DNA of 64,000 nucleotides from Magnaporthiopsis rhizophila (taxonomy: Eukaryota > Ascomycota > Sordariomycetes > Magnaporthales > Magnaporthaceae), in the NCBI GenBank assembly GCA_003049465.1, contig PYSS01000057.1:1-64000 (forward strand). Direction: 5' to 3'. A program made the translations under genes and the position numbers. Position 1 is the first letter of the stretch; each line of letters opens with the position of its first letter. The notes under the pieces are model-generated. The model searched no databases. It was not told where the DNA came from and worked only from the letters and a program-made list of their open reading frames with translations. Positions 53,957-64,000 of the stretch are shown here, in pieces.

Positions 53957-54281
53957 TGTTACGGATCCGTGCTGGGCACGGATCATGTGACCCAAGGGTG
54001 CTCCCTGGGCCAGGATTTCTATATATAAGGGTCGCCTCGAGCCCTCCAAAAGCAAAGCCCGATTTTACCCTTTTCTTTCTCATTTTGTAAAATAATACCA
54101 TTTTGGCACCTACCAAACAACCTTTTTGTAACCTGACCTATCACATTTTTATAAAAAATTTTCCGCAATAGCGGATCATACTGAAAAACCCACGGAACGG
54201 GCAATTTCCCCAGGGATTATGGAGCCTTTTTTACCGAGCCACACTGCATATCAGGAGCGCTGCAAGCTGGTATCCATAACA
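53957..54281 (+). repeat. Solo LTR-like element, 325 bp
   Basis: It begins TGTTACGGAT and ends ATCCATAACA, short imperfect terminal inverted repeats of TG...CA type. It contains a TATA-like CTATATATAAGGG near 54019-54031, as expected of an LTR promoter. The five bases on either side (GAATC, AACCC) do not match, so a target duplication is not visible. It appears to be a family different from the gypsy element that follows. Confidence 0.5.
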
Positions 54282-54296
54282 AACCCGCAATAATAA

Positions 54297-54753
54297 TGTT
54301 ACAAACGATTCTCGGCTCCTAGGGTAGGGTACGCTGGGAAAGGTGCTGAGCAGTATGGTTTCCACAAGGTCGCCTTGTGTTGGGGACTGGGTAATAACAA
54401 AGGTCTCGATTGCTTGCCCCAGGGGGTGCCTTGGAGCTAATTTAGGTTAATTAATGCCAAAGCCTCAGTTAAAATTATCTAACACAATAAGAAACCCTTT
54501 TTTATATACCCGTAAATCTCCATACCATATTTGTGCTATATTTGCTATATTTATAACGAACATATCACCGTGCTATATTTGTTATATTTATAACAGATAT
54601 ATTATTATGCTTAGGTAAATATTTGATTATATAATCCCTTATTTACCCTAATTTTAATCATATAACCTTTAGTTCTTTATAATTGCAGGGTAAAAGTATA
54701 TCGCTAAAGGTTAGCCCCAGCCCTTTTATTTTTTGTTAGTTATGATTATAATA
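54297..54753 (-). repeat. Gypsy element 3' LTR (left copy)
   Basis: 457 bp starting TGTTACAAACG and ending GATTATAATA, where the sister LTR has GGTTGTAACA; the differences are all RIP-type transitions. Confidence 0.88.
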
Positions 54754-54782
54754 TTAGGTTTCCCCTTTTAAGCCAAATCCTT

Positions 54783-55385
54783 TTGGCTATACCTGCAGCC
54801 CTGTTCTTTTTGCTAATAGTAAAATTTTTTTTTTTTACCATTTTTTTTTTCCTTTTTTTTAACAAAATATTTGGTTGGGTGCAAAAGCATAAACCGGCAT
54901 TTTTAACCGTTTATCGGGATAACCTTTTTGCTTTTATTATTTTATCCCCCGTTATTATACCTTTTTGTTCCAATTATAAGGCTAATGGTTTTATTTAATA
55001 CAATGCGTTTTCCTGCAACCGATTGCGCTGTAAACGGTGCATTTGCTTTAATTGCTTTTATTATAATATTTTGGGCCCGTTACCCAAGCACCTCCTTATT
55101 TATAATACCTAGCATGCCCGGGTAAAAAAGGAGCTAAAAGTTGCAAAAGAAAAATATTGGTCGATAAATACAAAAATCGAGCATTTTTGCAAATAAAAAA
55201 AATTGTGGCATAAAAAACTAACCCGTACAATTTGTTGCAAAATTAGCAATATTAAGGAGCTGGAGCGGGTTAAGCAGGAAAAGGCCGAAAAGGCGGCCAT
55301 ATAGGCCCTTATTATGCCCCCAAATTTGCTGATTTCCGATTTTCCTCCGTTATTTCCGAACTGGGCCAATTATAAGGTTAGCCCT
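54783..55385 (+). pseudogene. Antisense accessory ORF of the gypsy element, copy 1 (decayed)
   Basis: The plus strand, opposite to gag-pol, encodes a hydrophobic start, then VQKHKPAFLTVYRDNL, PFCSNYKANGFIQYNAFSCN and RCKRCICFNCFYYN (a Cys cluster). A charged coiled coil follows (LKVAKEKYWSINTKIEHFCK, ISNIKELERVKQEKAEKAA), with a stop in the middle. Two other copies at 62118 and 63380 preserve the same order, so it was part of the mobile unit. The function is unknown; a CxxC-rich nucleic-acid-binding plus oligomerisation module is a guess. Confidence 0.6.
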
Positions 55386-56329
55386 AATTTTAATCTGTTA
55401 GCCTTATTTTAACCAGATAAATTATTTTGGTACGGGCATTCCGAACCGAAATCCGAATTTTGGTACTAGTATTAATTTTTTTTAAGGGTTTTTTGCCGGT
55501 ATTTTTTAAAAGTTTTTGGCGCACCTTTTAGGTTTATTTTTTTTTCCAAATGCTTTTTTCAATTTTGTACCCTGCTTATTTAATTAAATAATGCTTGGTT
55601 TTGTTGATAATTTTTTTATCCAAAATTTTTTTAATTTTATATTTTTATTTTGGGTCGATTTTTATTAATTTATTGCTTTTAAATCTTAATAGTGCTGGTT
55701 TAAACAAATCGATATAAAAAATTGGATAGTTTTTTATAATTAGTAGCAGTTAAAATTTGTAATTAATATCGAAAACCCTTTTTAAAATTTTGAACGGTTT
55801 TAATTTTTTGTAATTTAATTTATTATTTGATCGTTTTATTTTAATATTATATTAAAAAAGATAAATATTATTTTCCTTTTTAAAGGTTGGTTTTTCGATT
55901 TTTTTTATTGGTTTATATAAATATATATTATTGTAATTTTTTTAGTTTTATTTAAAGGTTTTTGTGCAATTTGGTAAATTTTTTTACCTGTATTTTTGTT
56001 ATTGGGGTATGTGGTTTTGCCCTGGGTTTTTTGTACACCGTAAATATATATCTATAATTTGTATAAAACGGTATAATTTTTATACCTTTGTGCATTAAAT
56101 TATTATATATAAATTAAGCTATAAAAAATAATTATACCCAGTTATTTTATTTATAATTAATAAAATAATATAAATATTGTTTTATAGTTTAATTTGTTCG
56201 TTTTATTTGTTTATTTGTTTAAAAATAATAAATTATAAAAAAGGTATATTTTGCGCCTAAATTTGTTATAAGTTATTTTTAAAATTTGTTATTAAATAGT
56301 TTGTTTTGGTTTAAAATTATACATTTTGG

Positions 56330-56740
56330 TGTTCTGTATTCCGCAATTATATTCTGGATAAAAATATAAATTAGGTTTATAATTTTTGCGTTTTTTTTAA
56401 ATAACAGGTATATAATATATTTGGTAAATTGATCGATTATTATTATAATATTATTATATTGGATATTTATAAGGGATTTTTTTAATTTGGATAATTTTAT
56501 AATAAAATTTGCTGTAATTTTTTGCTATATTTTGTTGGGTACTGGTAAAGGTTATAATAATCCATAAGATTTGTGCCTGTTAGTTTTATTTTTTGCACAA
56601 TCCTTATAATTTTTAATTATATTTTATATTTTGGTACGGGTTTTTATAAACCTGTAATACTGCCGAAACTTTTTCCAGGTTTTAACAATCCTTTGGTATC
56701 CATTAACCATTTGGTTATAAACTTGCTGGATTTTTTTTAG
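56330..56740 (-). pseudogene. Gypsy integrase fragment
   Basis: The minus strand reads CAKNKTNRHKSYGLL, PLPVPN, FIIKLSKLKKSLINI and IIIIIDQFTKYI, which align with the zinc-binding end and catalytic core of gypsy integrases. The first Cys of the CxxC pair is replaced by Tyr, and in-frame stops occur. Confidence 0.8.
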
Positions 56741-57052
56741 GGTTCAATTTTTTTGTTGGGTTATTTTGGCCAATGCCTGCTGTGCTAAAATTAGGGATCT
56801 GTTTAATTTTTTGGCCAAAATTGCGCATATTTTTGGTGGCGTATCCATTTAATGGTTTGGTTAATGGTTTAAAGCATTTGTTTGGCTGTTTTTTAACCCT
56901 TTTTTAATTTTGATTCGAAGGTTATAGTTTTGAAAGAATTGGTTTTATCGGATTTGTTTTTTGTTTAATGTTTGGCTGGTGGTGAATTGTGATAGGTTTT
57001 TGTGGTTAATATATATTGCAATTTGGTGGTTGGCTTTGTACAAATATACCTT

Positions 57053-57289
57053 TTATTTTTCCAAAGCTTTGATAATAATAAAAAGTTTTTTGTTATAGAT
57101 TTGGTAATTTAGCTTAAGTCCATTTAATTTTTGCAAAAAAAATGCACAAAAATGCAACCTTTTTTGGTCGTTCCGCTGTTTTAGCTGTTTTTTAATAGCA
57201 AAATTCGATATATTAATTTCGATTTTAAAAGGTTTTTTTGGGTTTGGTATTATTAATACCGGTATTTGGATAATGGCTTTTTTTAGCAA
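57053..57289 (-). pseudogene. Gypsy RNase H fragment
   Basis: A 78-residue open stretch on the minus strand with LKKAIIQIPVLIIPNPKKPF, FAIKKQLKQRNDQKRLHF and LNYQIYNKKLFIIIKAL, the RT-connection/RNase H region of gypsy pol. The catalytic Asp positions (TDAS, YDKE in active relatives) read NIS and YNKK here, so it is dead. Confidence 0.85.
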
Positions 57290-57469
57290 ATCGAAAGTTA
57301 TTTATTTTTATATTCCTTAATAAAATTGGGTATTATTTTTAATAAAATCCGTAAATAATATAGCCTTTTTGCTAAAATTTTGGATAAATTTTTGATAAAA
57401 GTTTAAAAATCCCAAAAAATTTCGTATTTTTTTAACCGTGGTAGGTATAGGCTAATTTTTTATTACCTG

Positions 57470-58190
57470 TACCTTTTTGGGTTTTATCCGAATTTTTCTT
57501 TATTTAATAATAAATCCGAGGAAAATTATTTTTAAAAAATATTATATATATTTATCCGAATTAACCAAAAGCTTTGTATTTTGCAATTTTTGTAACATTT
57601 TGTGCATATATTATTCGTATTTTTTTAGCATATTCGAAAAGATCAAAATATTATCCAGGTATATAAGGATAAAAATATTAAGGTATTTTTGTAATACATA
57701 ATTAATTATTTATTAAAATATGGCTGATATATTGGTAAATTTAAAGGTTATTATTAATAATTCGAAAATTCCAAGTTTGGTTTAAAAAGCGGTTTTTTAT
57801 TTGTTATTTTTTTTGATCCTTAATAAGTTATAAGTTTTGCGTAAATTTAGGGCTGTAAACCACCGATTTTTTCCGAGCCTATTTTTAAATTTGTTAATTA
57901 AGGGTAAAAAATATCGATCTTTTATTATTTTTTAATTTAACGGATGGTAATTGATATATATCCGTTTTTTTCCGTTTTTTTTAAAAATAAACAAAATTTT
58001 ATGTCCCATAGGAAAATTAAAAGGTTTGATAAATCCTTTCCTGATTTTTTTCTTTAATTATTTTTATAGCAATTTTTTTTGCCAAAAGTTTAATTAATAT
58101 AATTTTTGGTATTTAAGCTGTGCTTCCGGTTTAAATTTAATTTTATAATCAAATGGTCCGTATTTTGGTAATACCGTTTCCAAATTTTTC
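57470..58190 (-). pseudogene. Gypsy reverse transcriptase fragment
   Basis: The minus strand begins at LPKYGPFDYKIKFKPEAQLK (about 58180) and continues with RKGFIKPFNFPMGHKILF, KNGKKRIYINYHPLN and WFTALNLRKTYNL. The catalytic centre reads IYLDNILIFS, with YLDN at 57650-57661 where active enzymes have YLDD. Several in-frame stops occur. All changes fit G-to-A on this strand. Confidence 0.88.
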
Positions 58191-60547
58191 TGGAACAGTT
58201 TTTAATATTTATAATATTTTTTAGGAACATTTTTAAATTTATCCTTAATAATTTCCTGCTTATTGGGTTTATTTGTATTTATATTTATTAGTAGTTTGGT
58301 TGGTGCGGTTTGCCAGGGCTGATTATTATATCCTGCTATTATTGCGGTTACCCTTTTTAATATCCGATTTTTATTACCCAAGGCCCGTAATTATTGGGCT
58401 TTTTTGCTGGTTAATAATAATTCCCTTTATTAAATTTATTCGATAATTTAATTTATTAAAAAATTATACTTTTTAAATTATAAAAGGCTTAAAATTAGGT
58501 TTTTTTTTAAATTTATAATATTTACGGTTATATTACAGGTTTTTCCCAAAAATTAAAATTTAAAATGATCAATTTTAGTATTAATCCTTTTTTTGTTAAA
58601 CGTAACTGGCTTTTATTCCATTATTATAAAATTATATGGTTTTTTTTAATATGTTAAAATACTGTACTTTTTTATTGCTTTTAATAAAAAATAATTTTTT
58701 TGGGCTCCGTAATTAATCATAATTTTTATTTTTTGCCTTTTTTAATATATTATTATTTTAATATATTTGTATTGGTTATTAATTATTATTATTAAGGTTT
58801 TTGCTGATTGTTATTATTTTACCCGTGCTTTTTTTTCGGGTAAACCTTTTAATTTTTTGCTTGGGGTATCTTTTTCCGGTCCCCGGTTGCCTTTATTAAA
58901 CGGATAAACCTATCTGTCCAGGTTTGTGCTTTTCTTTTTATATAAATTTTGCATTCCGGTTTTTTGCATATTCAATATATAAAAATTTCTGTTATACATA
59001 TTATAAAATACGCTAATAATAATTTGAAAATTGCTGCGAAACTTTTATAACCCATTTTTGCCATTTATTATTTCGGAAATTAATATTCCTGTTATAAATA
59101 TTGCACTGATCCTTTTCCCTTTTTTTATGGGAAAAAATTGTGCTTTAGTTTTTTGGTTATATATTATTTGCAATTATTATACAGATATTTAGCCCAAAAA
59201 AGCTTATTATAATAGCCCGTATTAGGATCCATATTTTTATAATTTAATATATATAATTGTGCTAACCATTAATCCAGGTTCGGGATATTTTTAAATGGTG
59301 CCCTATAATAAATAACCGATTGGTTATTTTTTAATCAATCCAAAGGTTTATTTTTATTATTTTGCGCCGGTTTTTTGCACACCAAACTTTCGATAAGTTT
59401 GGGCTGATCCCAAAATTATCGGTTTATTTTTAAAAATTTAAATAAAATATATGCTTTTCGTATTTTTTTTTGGTTATAAAGGATTATTTTCCCATATTAA
59501 TTAGTTACTAATCGAAATTTTGCTGGAATTTTTTAAAATTAACCATATATTATTTTTTGTTAGGTTTTTTATTATTAGGGCCTATTTTTGCAATTTTCCA
59601 AAATTTTATTAGGTCCAGCTTTTTTTTTGGGCTTATAATAGGTATATTTGGCCTAAAAATTGTTCCATTTTTGCATTTATATTTGGGTTTTTCTTAAAAT
59701 TATTAATCGAGGTATTCGATACACTTTTGCTCCGGGCTAATTTTTTAAATTTCCTGTTTTGCTTAGCAAATTTTTTTATTATTGGTATATAATTATTACA
59801 GCACCTGATTTTTTCGAGTTCCCTCGAAATTTAAGCTGCTGTATTATTCTTTTTTTCGGATATTATAAAATTGGTAATAATACTAATTTCCCTTTTATTA
59901 TTAATCCGGAATCGGCCAATTTGTTATATTACAGCAAACCGTTATTTGGGGTAATACCTTATAATATTTTTATCGAAGCAATAAATTATACAATTTTTAT
60001 TAAAGCAATAAATCCAGCTAAACAATGCTTCGGAATATAGGTTTTTGATTATTGCTTATTTAGCCGTTTTGGGTAAATCTGGGGTTATAAGCTTGCAATT
60101 TTTTGGTGTATTTTTTCGATATAAAACGGCCGCCTATTGCTTTTTTTGCAAGCAATCCCTTTTTATATACCTTTTCTTTTTATATTTAAAATATTTCCCG
60201 TTTTTCGGGTTTTTAAACCTAATATATTTTTATTTTTTATACTGGTATATAATCTTTGCGCTAAAATTTATAAATTCAAAATACATATTATAAGTTATAA
60301 ATTATTACTATTTTGCCTTTTTTTGGTTGGTTTTATTATTTTGCACCACTGGTTTAACTTATTAGGCTTTCTTTTCAAAATATCGTTCGTACAGTCTATT
60401 ATTAATACGGACGGCCGTGGTAATATAATCAACAAAATTCTCAGGTTATTCCTGTTTGGATAATTCGTTTTTCACATTATTTTTTAATTTTTGGTAAAAT
60501 TGGGTTATTTTAATGTTTTCCGTCCAGTTAAATTTATTAACCAGTTG
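58191..60547 (-). pseudogene. Decayed gag-pol linker of the gypsy element
   Basis: Very AT-rich, with no domain I can align confidently. By position it should contain the gag zinc knuckle and the protease. Plus-strand frames here encode Phe/Ile/Tyr-rich nonsense from T-rich sequence and were not taken as genes. Confidence 0.5.
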
Positions 60548-61050
60548 CTAAAATTTGGAAATATAAATTAATACGGGGCTTTTTTGCCAAAATTGGAGCA
60601 ATTCCCTTTCGATTACCCGTTTTTTATCGATTTGTTCGAAAATTTTGGCAATTTTTTCTCCGAATTTTTCGAAATTGGCAAATACCAGCTTGGTTTTTTT
60701 TTTGGATTTATTATACCCCTTTAAATAATTAAACCAAATAAATTCGAACCAATTTTTAACCTTGCTATTTAAGTGCATAACTGTATAGGCAATTTTTTAT
60801 TTTTCCTGCTAAAAATAATCTCGATAAAACAAAAAATACTTTTTGCATTTGGTTAGAAACATTTTAATTTTGCTTTTCTTCCTATTATATTTATTAAGCA
60901 AAAGAAATTTGTAAAATTTGACGGTAATATAAGGCTCGGTTTAAATTTTTTTAAATTTTTCGATTTTTGCAATAAATGTTTGTATAACCGCCAAAGGGTT
61001 GCTGTATAATTTGCCGGCGATAATAACGCCCTCGGGTTTTTTACCTGCAA
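60548..61050 (-). pseudogene. Gypsy gag fragment
   Basis: The minus strand encodes KNWFEFIWFNYLKGYNKSKK, LVFANFEKFGEKIAKIF and ERELLQFWQKSPVLIYISKF, which match the retrotransposon gag domain. Upstream (60853-61050) the N-terminal part is readable in fragments. It lies just inside the 5' LTR. Confidence 0.8.
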
Positions 61051-61108
61051 TTAATATAATTATTATTACTTGTTACTTTTGGTAAATACTAAACAGGATC
61101 AGTTAAAA

Positions 61109-61565
61109 TATTACAAACGGTTCTCTGCTTTTAGGGTAGGGTATATTAAAAAAGGTGCTAAGCAGTATAGTTTTTACAAGGTTGCTTTGTGTTAGGGACT
61201 GGATAGTAATAAAAGTTTCGATTGCTTACCCCAGGGGGTGCCTTAAAGCTAATTTAGGTTAATTAATACCGAAACTTTAATCAAAACTATCTAATACAAT
61301 AAAAAACCCTTTTTTATATACCCGTAAATCTTTATACCATATTTGTGTTATATTTATTATGTTTATAATAAATATATCACCGTGCTATATTTGCTATGTT
61401 TATAATAGATATATTATTATGCTTAGGTAAATATCTGATTATATGATCCCTTATTTACCCTGGCCTTAGTTATGCAACCCTTGGTTCCCTACGATTGCGG
61501 GGTAAAAGCATATTGCTGGGGGTTAGCCCCAGCCCTTCTGTCCCCTGTCAGTTATGGTTGTAACA
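61109..61565 (-). repeat. Gypsy element 5' LTR (right copy)
   Basis: 457 bp, from TATTACAAACGG (RIP-changed TGTTAC) to GGTTGTAACA, and followed by the AATAA target duplicate. Same length as the left LTR. Confidence 0.88.
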
Positions 61566-61634
61566 AATAATTAAAAAAAATTACCAAACAAATAAAATAA
61601 TTTGGCATAAGCGATGCGAAAATTTAAAACCCCA

Positions 61635-62097
61635 TATTACAAACGGTTCTTTGCTCCTAGGGTAGGGTACGCTAGGAAAAGCGCTAAACAGTAAGGTCTC
61701 CACAAAATCGCTTGTGCTAGGAACTAGGATAATAACAAAAGTCTCGATTATTTGCCCAAAGGGGTGCCTTGAAACTAACTTAGGTTAACTAATGCCAAGG
61801 CCTCAGCCAAAAACTATTTAACACAGTAAAAATCCCTCGCCTTATATACCAGCAACCCTCCCATACTATATCTGTGCTATATCTACTATATCGCATAACG
61901 AACATATCACTGTGCTATATCTGCTATGTCACCTAACAAATATATCACCCGTGCTTAAATAAATACCTGGTCACGTAACTTCCTTTTTTAGCTTGGCCTT
62001 GGTCATTCGGCCCCTGGCCTTCATAACTGCGGGGTAAAAGCATTTCGCTGGGGGTTAGCCCTAGCCCTTTTATCCTTTGCCAGCTATAATTATAACA
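61635..62097 (-). repeat. LTR of a second gypsy copy (463 bp)
   Basis: Begins TATTACAAACGG and ends AATTATAACA; similar along its whole length to the LTRs at 54297 and 61109, but less AT-shifted. The accessory-ORF region follows directly, in the same arrangement as at the left end of the full element. Confidence 0.85.
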
Positions 62098-62776
62098 TCA
62101 GGTTTCCTTTTTTAAACCAAATTCCTTTGGCCAAAACTTGCAGTTCCGTCCTTTTATCAATAATAAATACTTTCCTTCCTCACTATCTTCCGTCCCTTTT
62201 TTTCTAACAAAATATTTGGTTGGGTGCAAAAACAAAAAGCTATTAATGCGCGGTCCACCGTTTATTGTAACAATTTATTTGTTATTTTTTTGTTATTTTC
62301 CACCGAAATACCTTTTTATTTTGCTTGCAAAGCGCTAGGGTTTGTGCGCTGTGCTGTATTTTTCCGCAATTTTTTTAGGTGCATTAAATGCATTTATCAA
62401 GGATATTTTCGGTGCAACATGCTAAATCCTTCTTTATCCCAGCTTAAAAAGCTTAGCCATTAATATTTCAAAATAAGGGCTAAATTGGAAATGGTAAAGG
62501 AAAAGCGCTGTTGCGCTAATACCAAGGTCAAACATTTATATAAGCAGAAAAAAATATGGTTTAAAAAAAAAATACGTGCAATTCGTCGCAAAATTAATAG
62601 CATAAAAAAACTAAAGCGGGTTAAACGGGAAAAAACCGAAAAAACGGCTGCATAAACTTTTGCTGCACTTCCAAACCTATTGGTTTCCAATTTTCCTTTT
62701 TTATTTTTTGGTTAAAACGGGCTTGGGATCCATCCGAACCTTAACCTGCTTGCTTTTTTTTAACCTGATAAATTAA
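62098..62776 (+). pseudogene. Antisense accessory ORF, copy 2 (decayed, truncated element)
   Basis: The plus strand encodes VQKQKAINARSTVYCNNL, PFYFACKALGFVRCAVF, RCIKCIYQGYF and, after a stop, a charged coiled coil (RAKLEMVKEKRCCANTKVKH, INSIKKLKRVKREKTEKTAA). It lines up with copies 1 and 3. Similarity to copy 1 ends at the shared GATAAATTA (about 62766-62774), beyond which no gypsy sequence follows. This copy is therefore only a left end. Confidence 0.55.
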
Positions 62777-62800
62777 CAGGCTTTTAATAATTTCCTCAAA

Positions 62801-62868
62801 TTGCATAGTGCAATAATAGCATATTTCGATCCTTATCGAAAAATTTTGGGTTCGATTTCCAGTATAAC
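62801..62868 (+). tRNA. tRNA-like sequence, degenerate
   Basis: It contains GGGTTCGATTTCC (62848-62860), a close match to the pol III B box / T-arm. Upstream are a D-arm-like stem (GTGC ... GCAT) and an anticodon-arm-like TTTCG ... CGAAA. The acceptor stem pairs poorly and the anticodon loop is off by one, so a functional tRNA is unlikely. A RIP-damaged tRNA or tRNA-derived repeat is possible. Confidence 0.3.
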
Positions 62869-62897
62869 CTTTAATATAATAATATTTTGCTATCGCA

Positions 62898-63357
62898 TGT
62901 TACAAACGGTTCTCTGCTCCTAGGGTAGGGTACACTAGGAGAGGCGCTGAGCAGTAAGGTCTCTATAAGGTTGCTTGTGCTGGGAACTGGGGTAATAACA
63001 AAAATCTCGATTGCTTGCCCAAAGGGATGCCTTGGAGCTAATTTAGGTTAATTAATGCCGAAGCCTTAATTAAGAACTATTTAACACAGTAAGAACCCCT
63101 CGCTTTATATACCAGCGACCCTTCCCTATTATATTTGTGTTATATTTGCTATATTTATAGCGAACATAGCATTGTGTTATATTTGTTATATTTATAACAA
63201 ATATATTATTATGTTTAGGTAAGTACCTGGTTATATAATTTCCTTCCCCAGCTTGGCTTTGGTTATTTGGCCCCTGGCCTTTCTAATTGCGGGGTAAAGG
63301 CATTCCGCTGGGGGTTAGCCCTAGCCCTTTTGCTTTTTGCCAGCTGTGGTTGTAACA
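62898..63357 (-). repeat. LTR of a third gypsy copy (460 bp)
   Basis: Begins TGTTACAAACGG and ends GGTTGTAACA, with unmutated termini. It lies 29 bp after the tRNA-like sequence and is followed directly by accessory-ORF sequence, so it is the left end of an element continuing beyond the window. Confidence 0.87.
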
Positions 63358-64000
63358 TTAGGTCTTTTTTTTTAGGCCAAATCCTTTTGGCCAAAATTTA
63401 TAATCCCGTCCTTTTGTCGGTGGTAAATATTTCTTTTTCTTACCATCTCCCGTTTCTTTTTTTTTGATAGGATATTTGGTCGGGTGCAAAAGCATAAACC
63501 GGTATTCTCGATTGTTTGTCGGAACAACCTTCTTGCTTTTATTATTTTATCCCCTATTGCTATACCTTTTTGTTTTAATTATAAGGCCGATGGCCTTTTT
63601 CAGTGTAGCGCATTTTCTTGTAACCGATCATATTATAACCGGTATATTCGATTTGGTTGCTTTTGTTATAATGTTTTGGGCCCGTTATTTGAATACCTTT
63701 TTACCTATAATACCCAATACGCCTGCCTGAAAATGGAGCTGAAAGCTGCAAAAAAAAAGCATCGGTCGGTAAATGCAAAAATCGAATGCTTTTGTAAACA
63801 AAAAAAATAGTGGCACGAAAAATTAACTCGTGCAATCCGCTGTAAAATTAATAATATGGAGGAACTGGAACGGATCGAGCAGGAGAAGGCCGAAAAGGCG
63901 GCTGTACAGGTTTTTGTTGCGCTTTTAAACCTGCTGTCCCCCGATTTCCCTTTTTTACTTTTTGGTTGGAACAAGCTCGGGATCCATCCTAATTTTAACC
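63358..64000 (+). pseudogene. Antisense accessory ORF, copy 3 (decayed, runs off the window)
   Basis: The best preserved copy. The plus strand reads MQKHKPVFSIVCRNNLLAF, IPFCFNYKADGLFQCSAFSC, then LKMELKAAKKKHRSVNAKIE and, after one stop, INNMEELERIEQEKAEKAAV. Cys positions match copies 1 and 2. The pol-side junction is outside the window. Confidence 0.6.

Larger units (their letters stand above)
54297..61565 (-). mobile_element. RIP-inactivated Ty3/gypsy LTR retrotransposon, full length
   Basis: 7,269 bp bounded by two 457-bp LTRs (54297-54753 and 61109-61565) and flanked by a perfect 5-bp duplication AATAA (54292-54296 and 61566-61570). The coding order on the minus strand is gag, reverse transcriptase, RNase H, integrase, which is the Ty3/gypsy order. 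A purine-rich tract on the minus strand (about 54757-54773) next to the left LTR fits the polypurine tract, so the left LTR is the 3' LTR. Every frame is full of stops, and changes are of the C-to-T / G-to-A kind. Between pol and the 3' LTR lies an extra region read on the opposite strand (54783-55385). No intact gene remains. Confidence 0.88.

Noticed and set aside
59759..60463. Phe/Ile/Tyr-rich plus-strand frames that look like membrane proteins
   Set aside because: They arise from T-rich RIP-damaged DNA antisense to gag-pol.

Overview
The window is nuclear DNA of a filamentous ascomycete (Pezizomycotina, most likely a Sordariomycete; I cannot name the species). This rests on GC-rich genes with short GT-AG introns (mostly 50-125 nt) and CTAAC-like branch sites, on characteristic families (HET-domain protein, 2EXR/F-box-like protein, quinate permease, CRH glucanosyltransferase), and on a sharply bounded AT-rich block of transposon wreckage with the C-to-T / G-to-A decay expected of repeat-induced point mutation (RIP).

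Layout. 1-23 kb is ordinary gene space: a C2H2 zinc-finger protein (-), a cupin protein (+), a beta-carbonic anhydrase (-), mitochondrial ribosomal protein bS16m (-), NAD(P)HX epimerase (+), a small Cys-rich ORF (-), a 2EXR-type protein (+), an MFS transporter with a large central loop (+) and a CRH-family cell-wall transglycosylase (+). 23.4-26.7 kb is a GC-rich pseudogene island: a cytochrome P450 (-) broken by frameshifts, and an unrecognised degenerate gene (+). 27.7-36.1 kb holds a HAD-like hydrolase (+), a zinc alcohol dehydrogenase (+), a DUF2306 membrane protein (-) and a nine-exon quinate-permease-like transporter (+). 36.5-44.4 kb holds three co-oriented genes: a HET-domain protein, a HerA/FtsK-like P-loop ATPase and a DUF1308 protein. 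45.2-52.1 kb holds a GST, a flavin monooxygenase and an amino-acid permease, all (+).

At about 53.57 kb the sequence turns AT-rich for the rest of the window. It holds a pogo/Fot1-like transposase tail, a solo LTR-like repeat, and a complete but RIP-killed Ty3/gypsy element (54297-61565, minus strand) with two 457-bp LTRs and a perfect AATAA target duplication. Two more left ends of the same family follow (61635 and 62898). All three copies carry, between the left LTR and the pol end, an antisense region that once encoded a Cys-rich plus coiled-coil protein. This accessory ORF is the most unusual feature I found.

Most genes are independent housekeeping, transport or detoxification genes. The only neighbourhood suggesting joint action is the HET / ATPase / DUF1308 run, and that link is inference. 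Gene models below were spliced by hand; frame continuity across each junction was checked unless stated otherwise.
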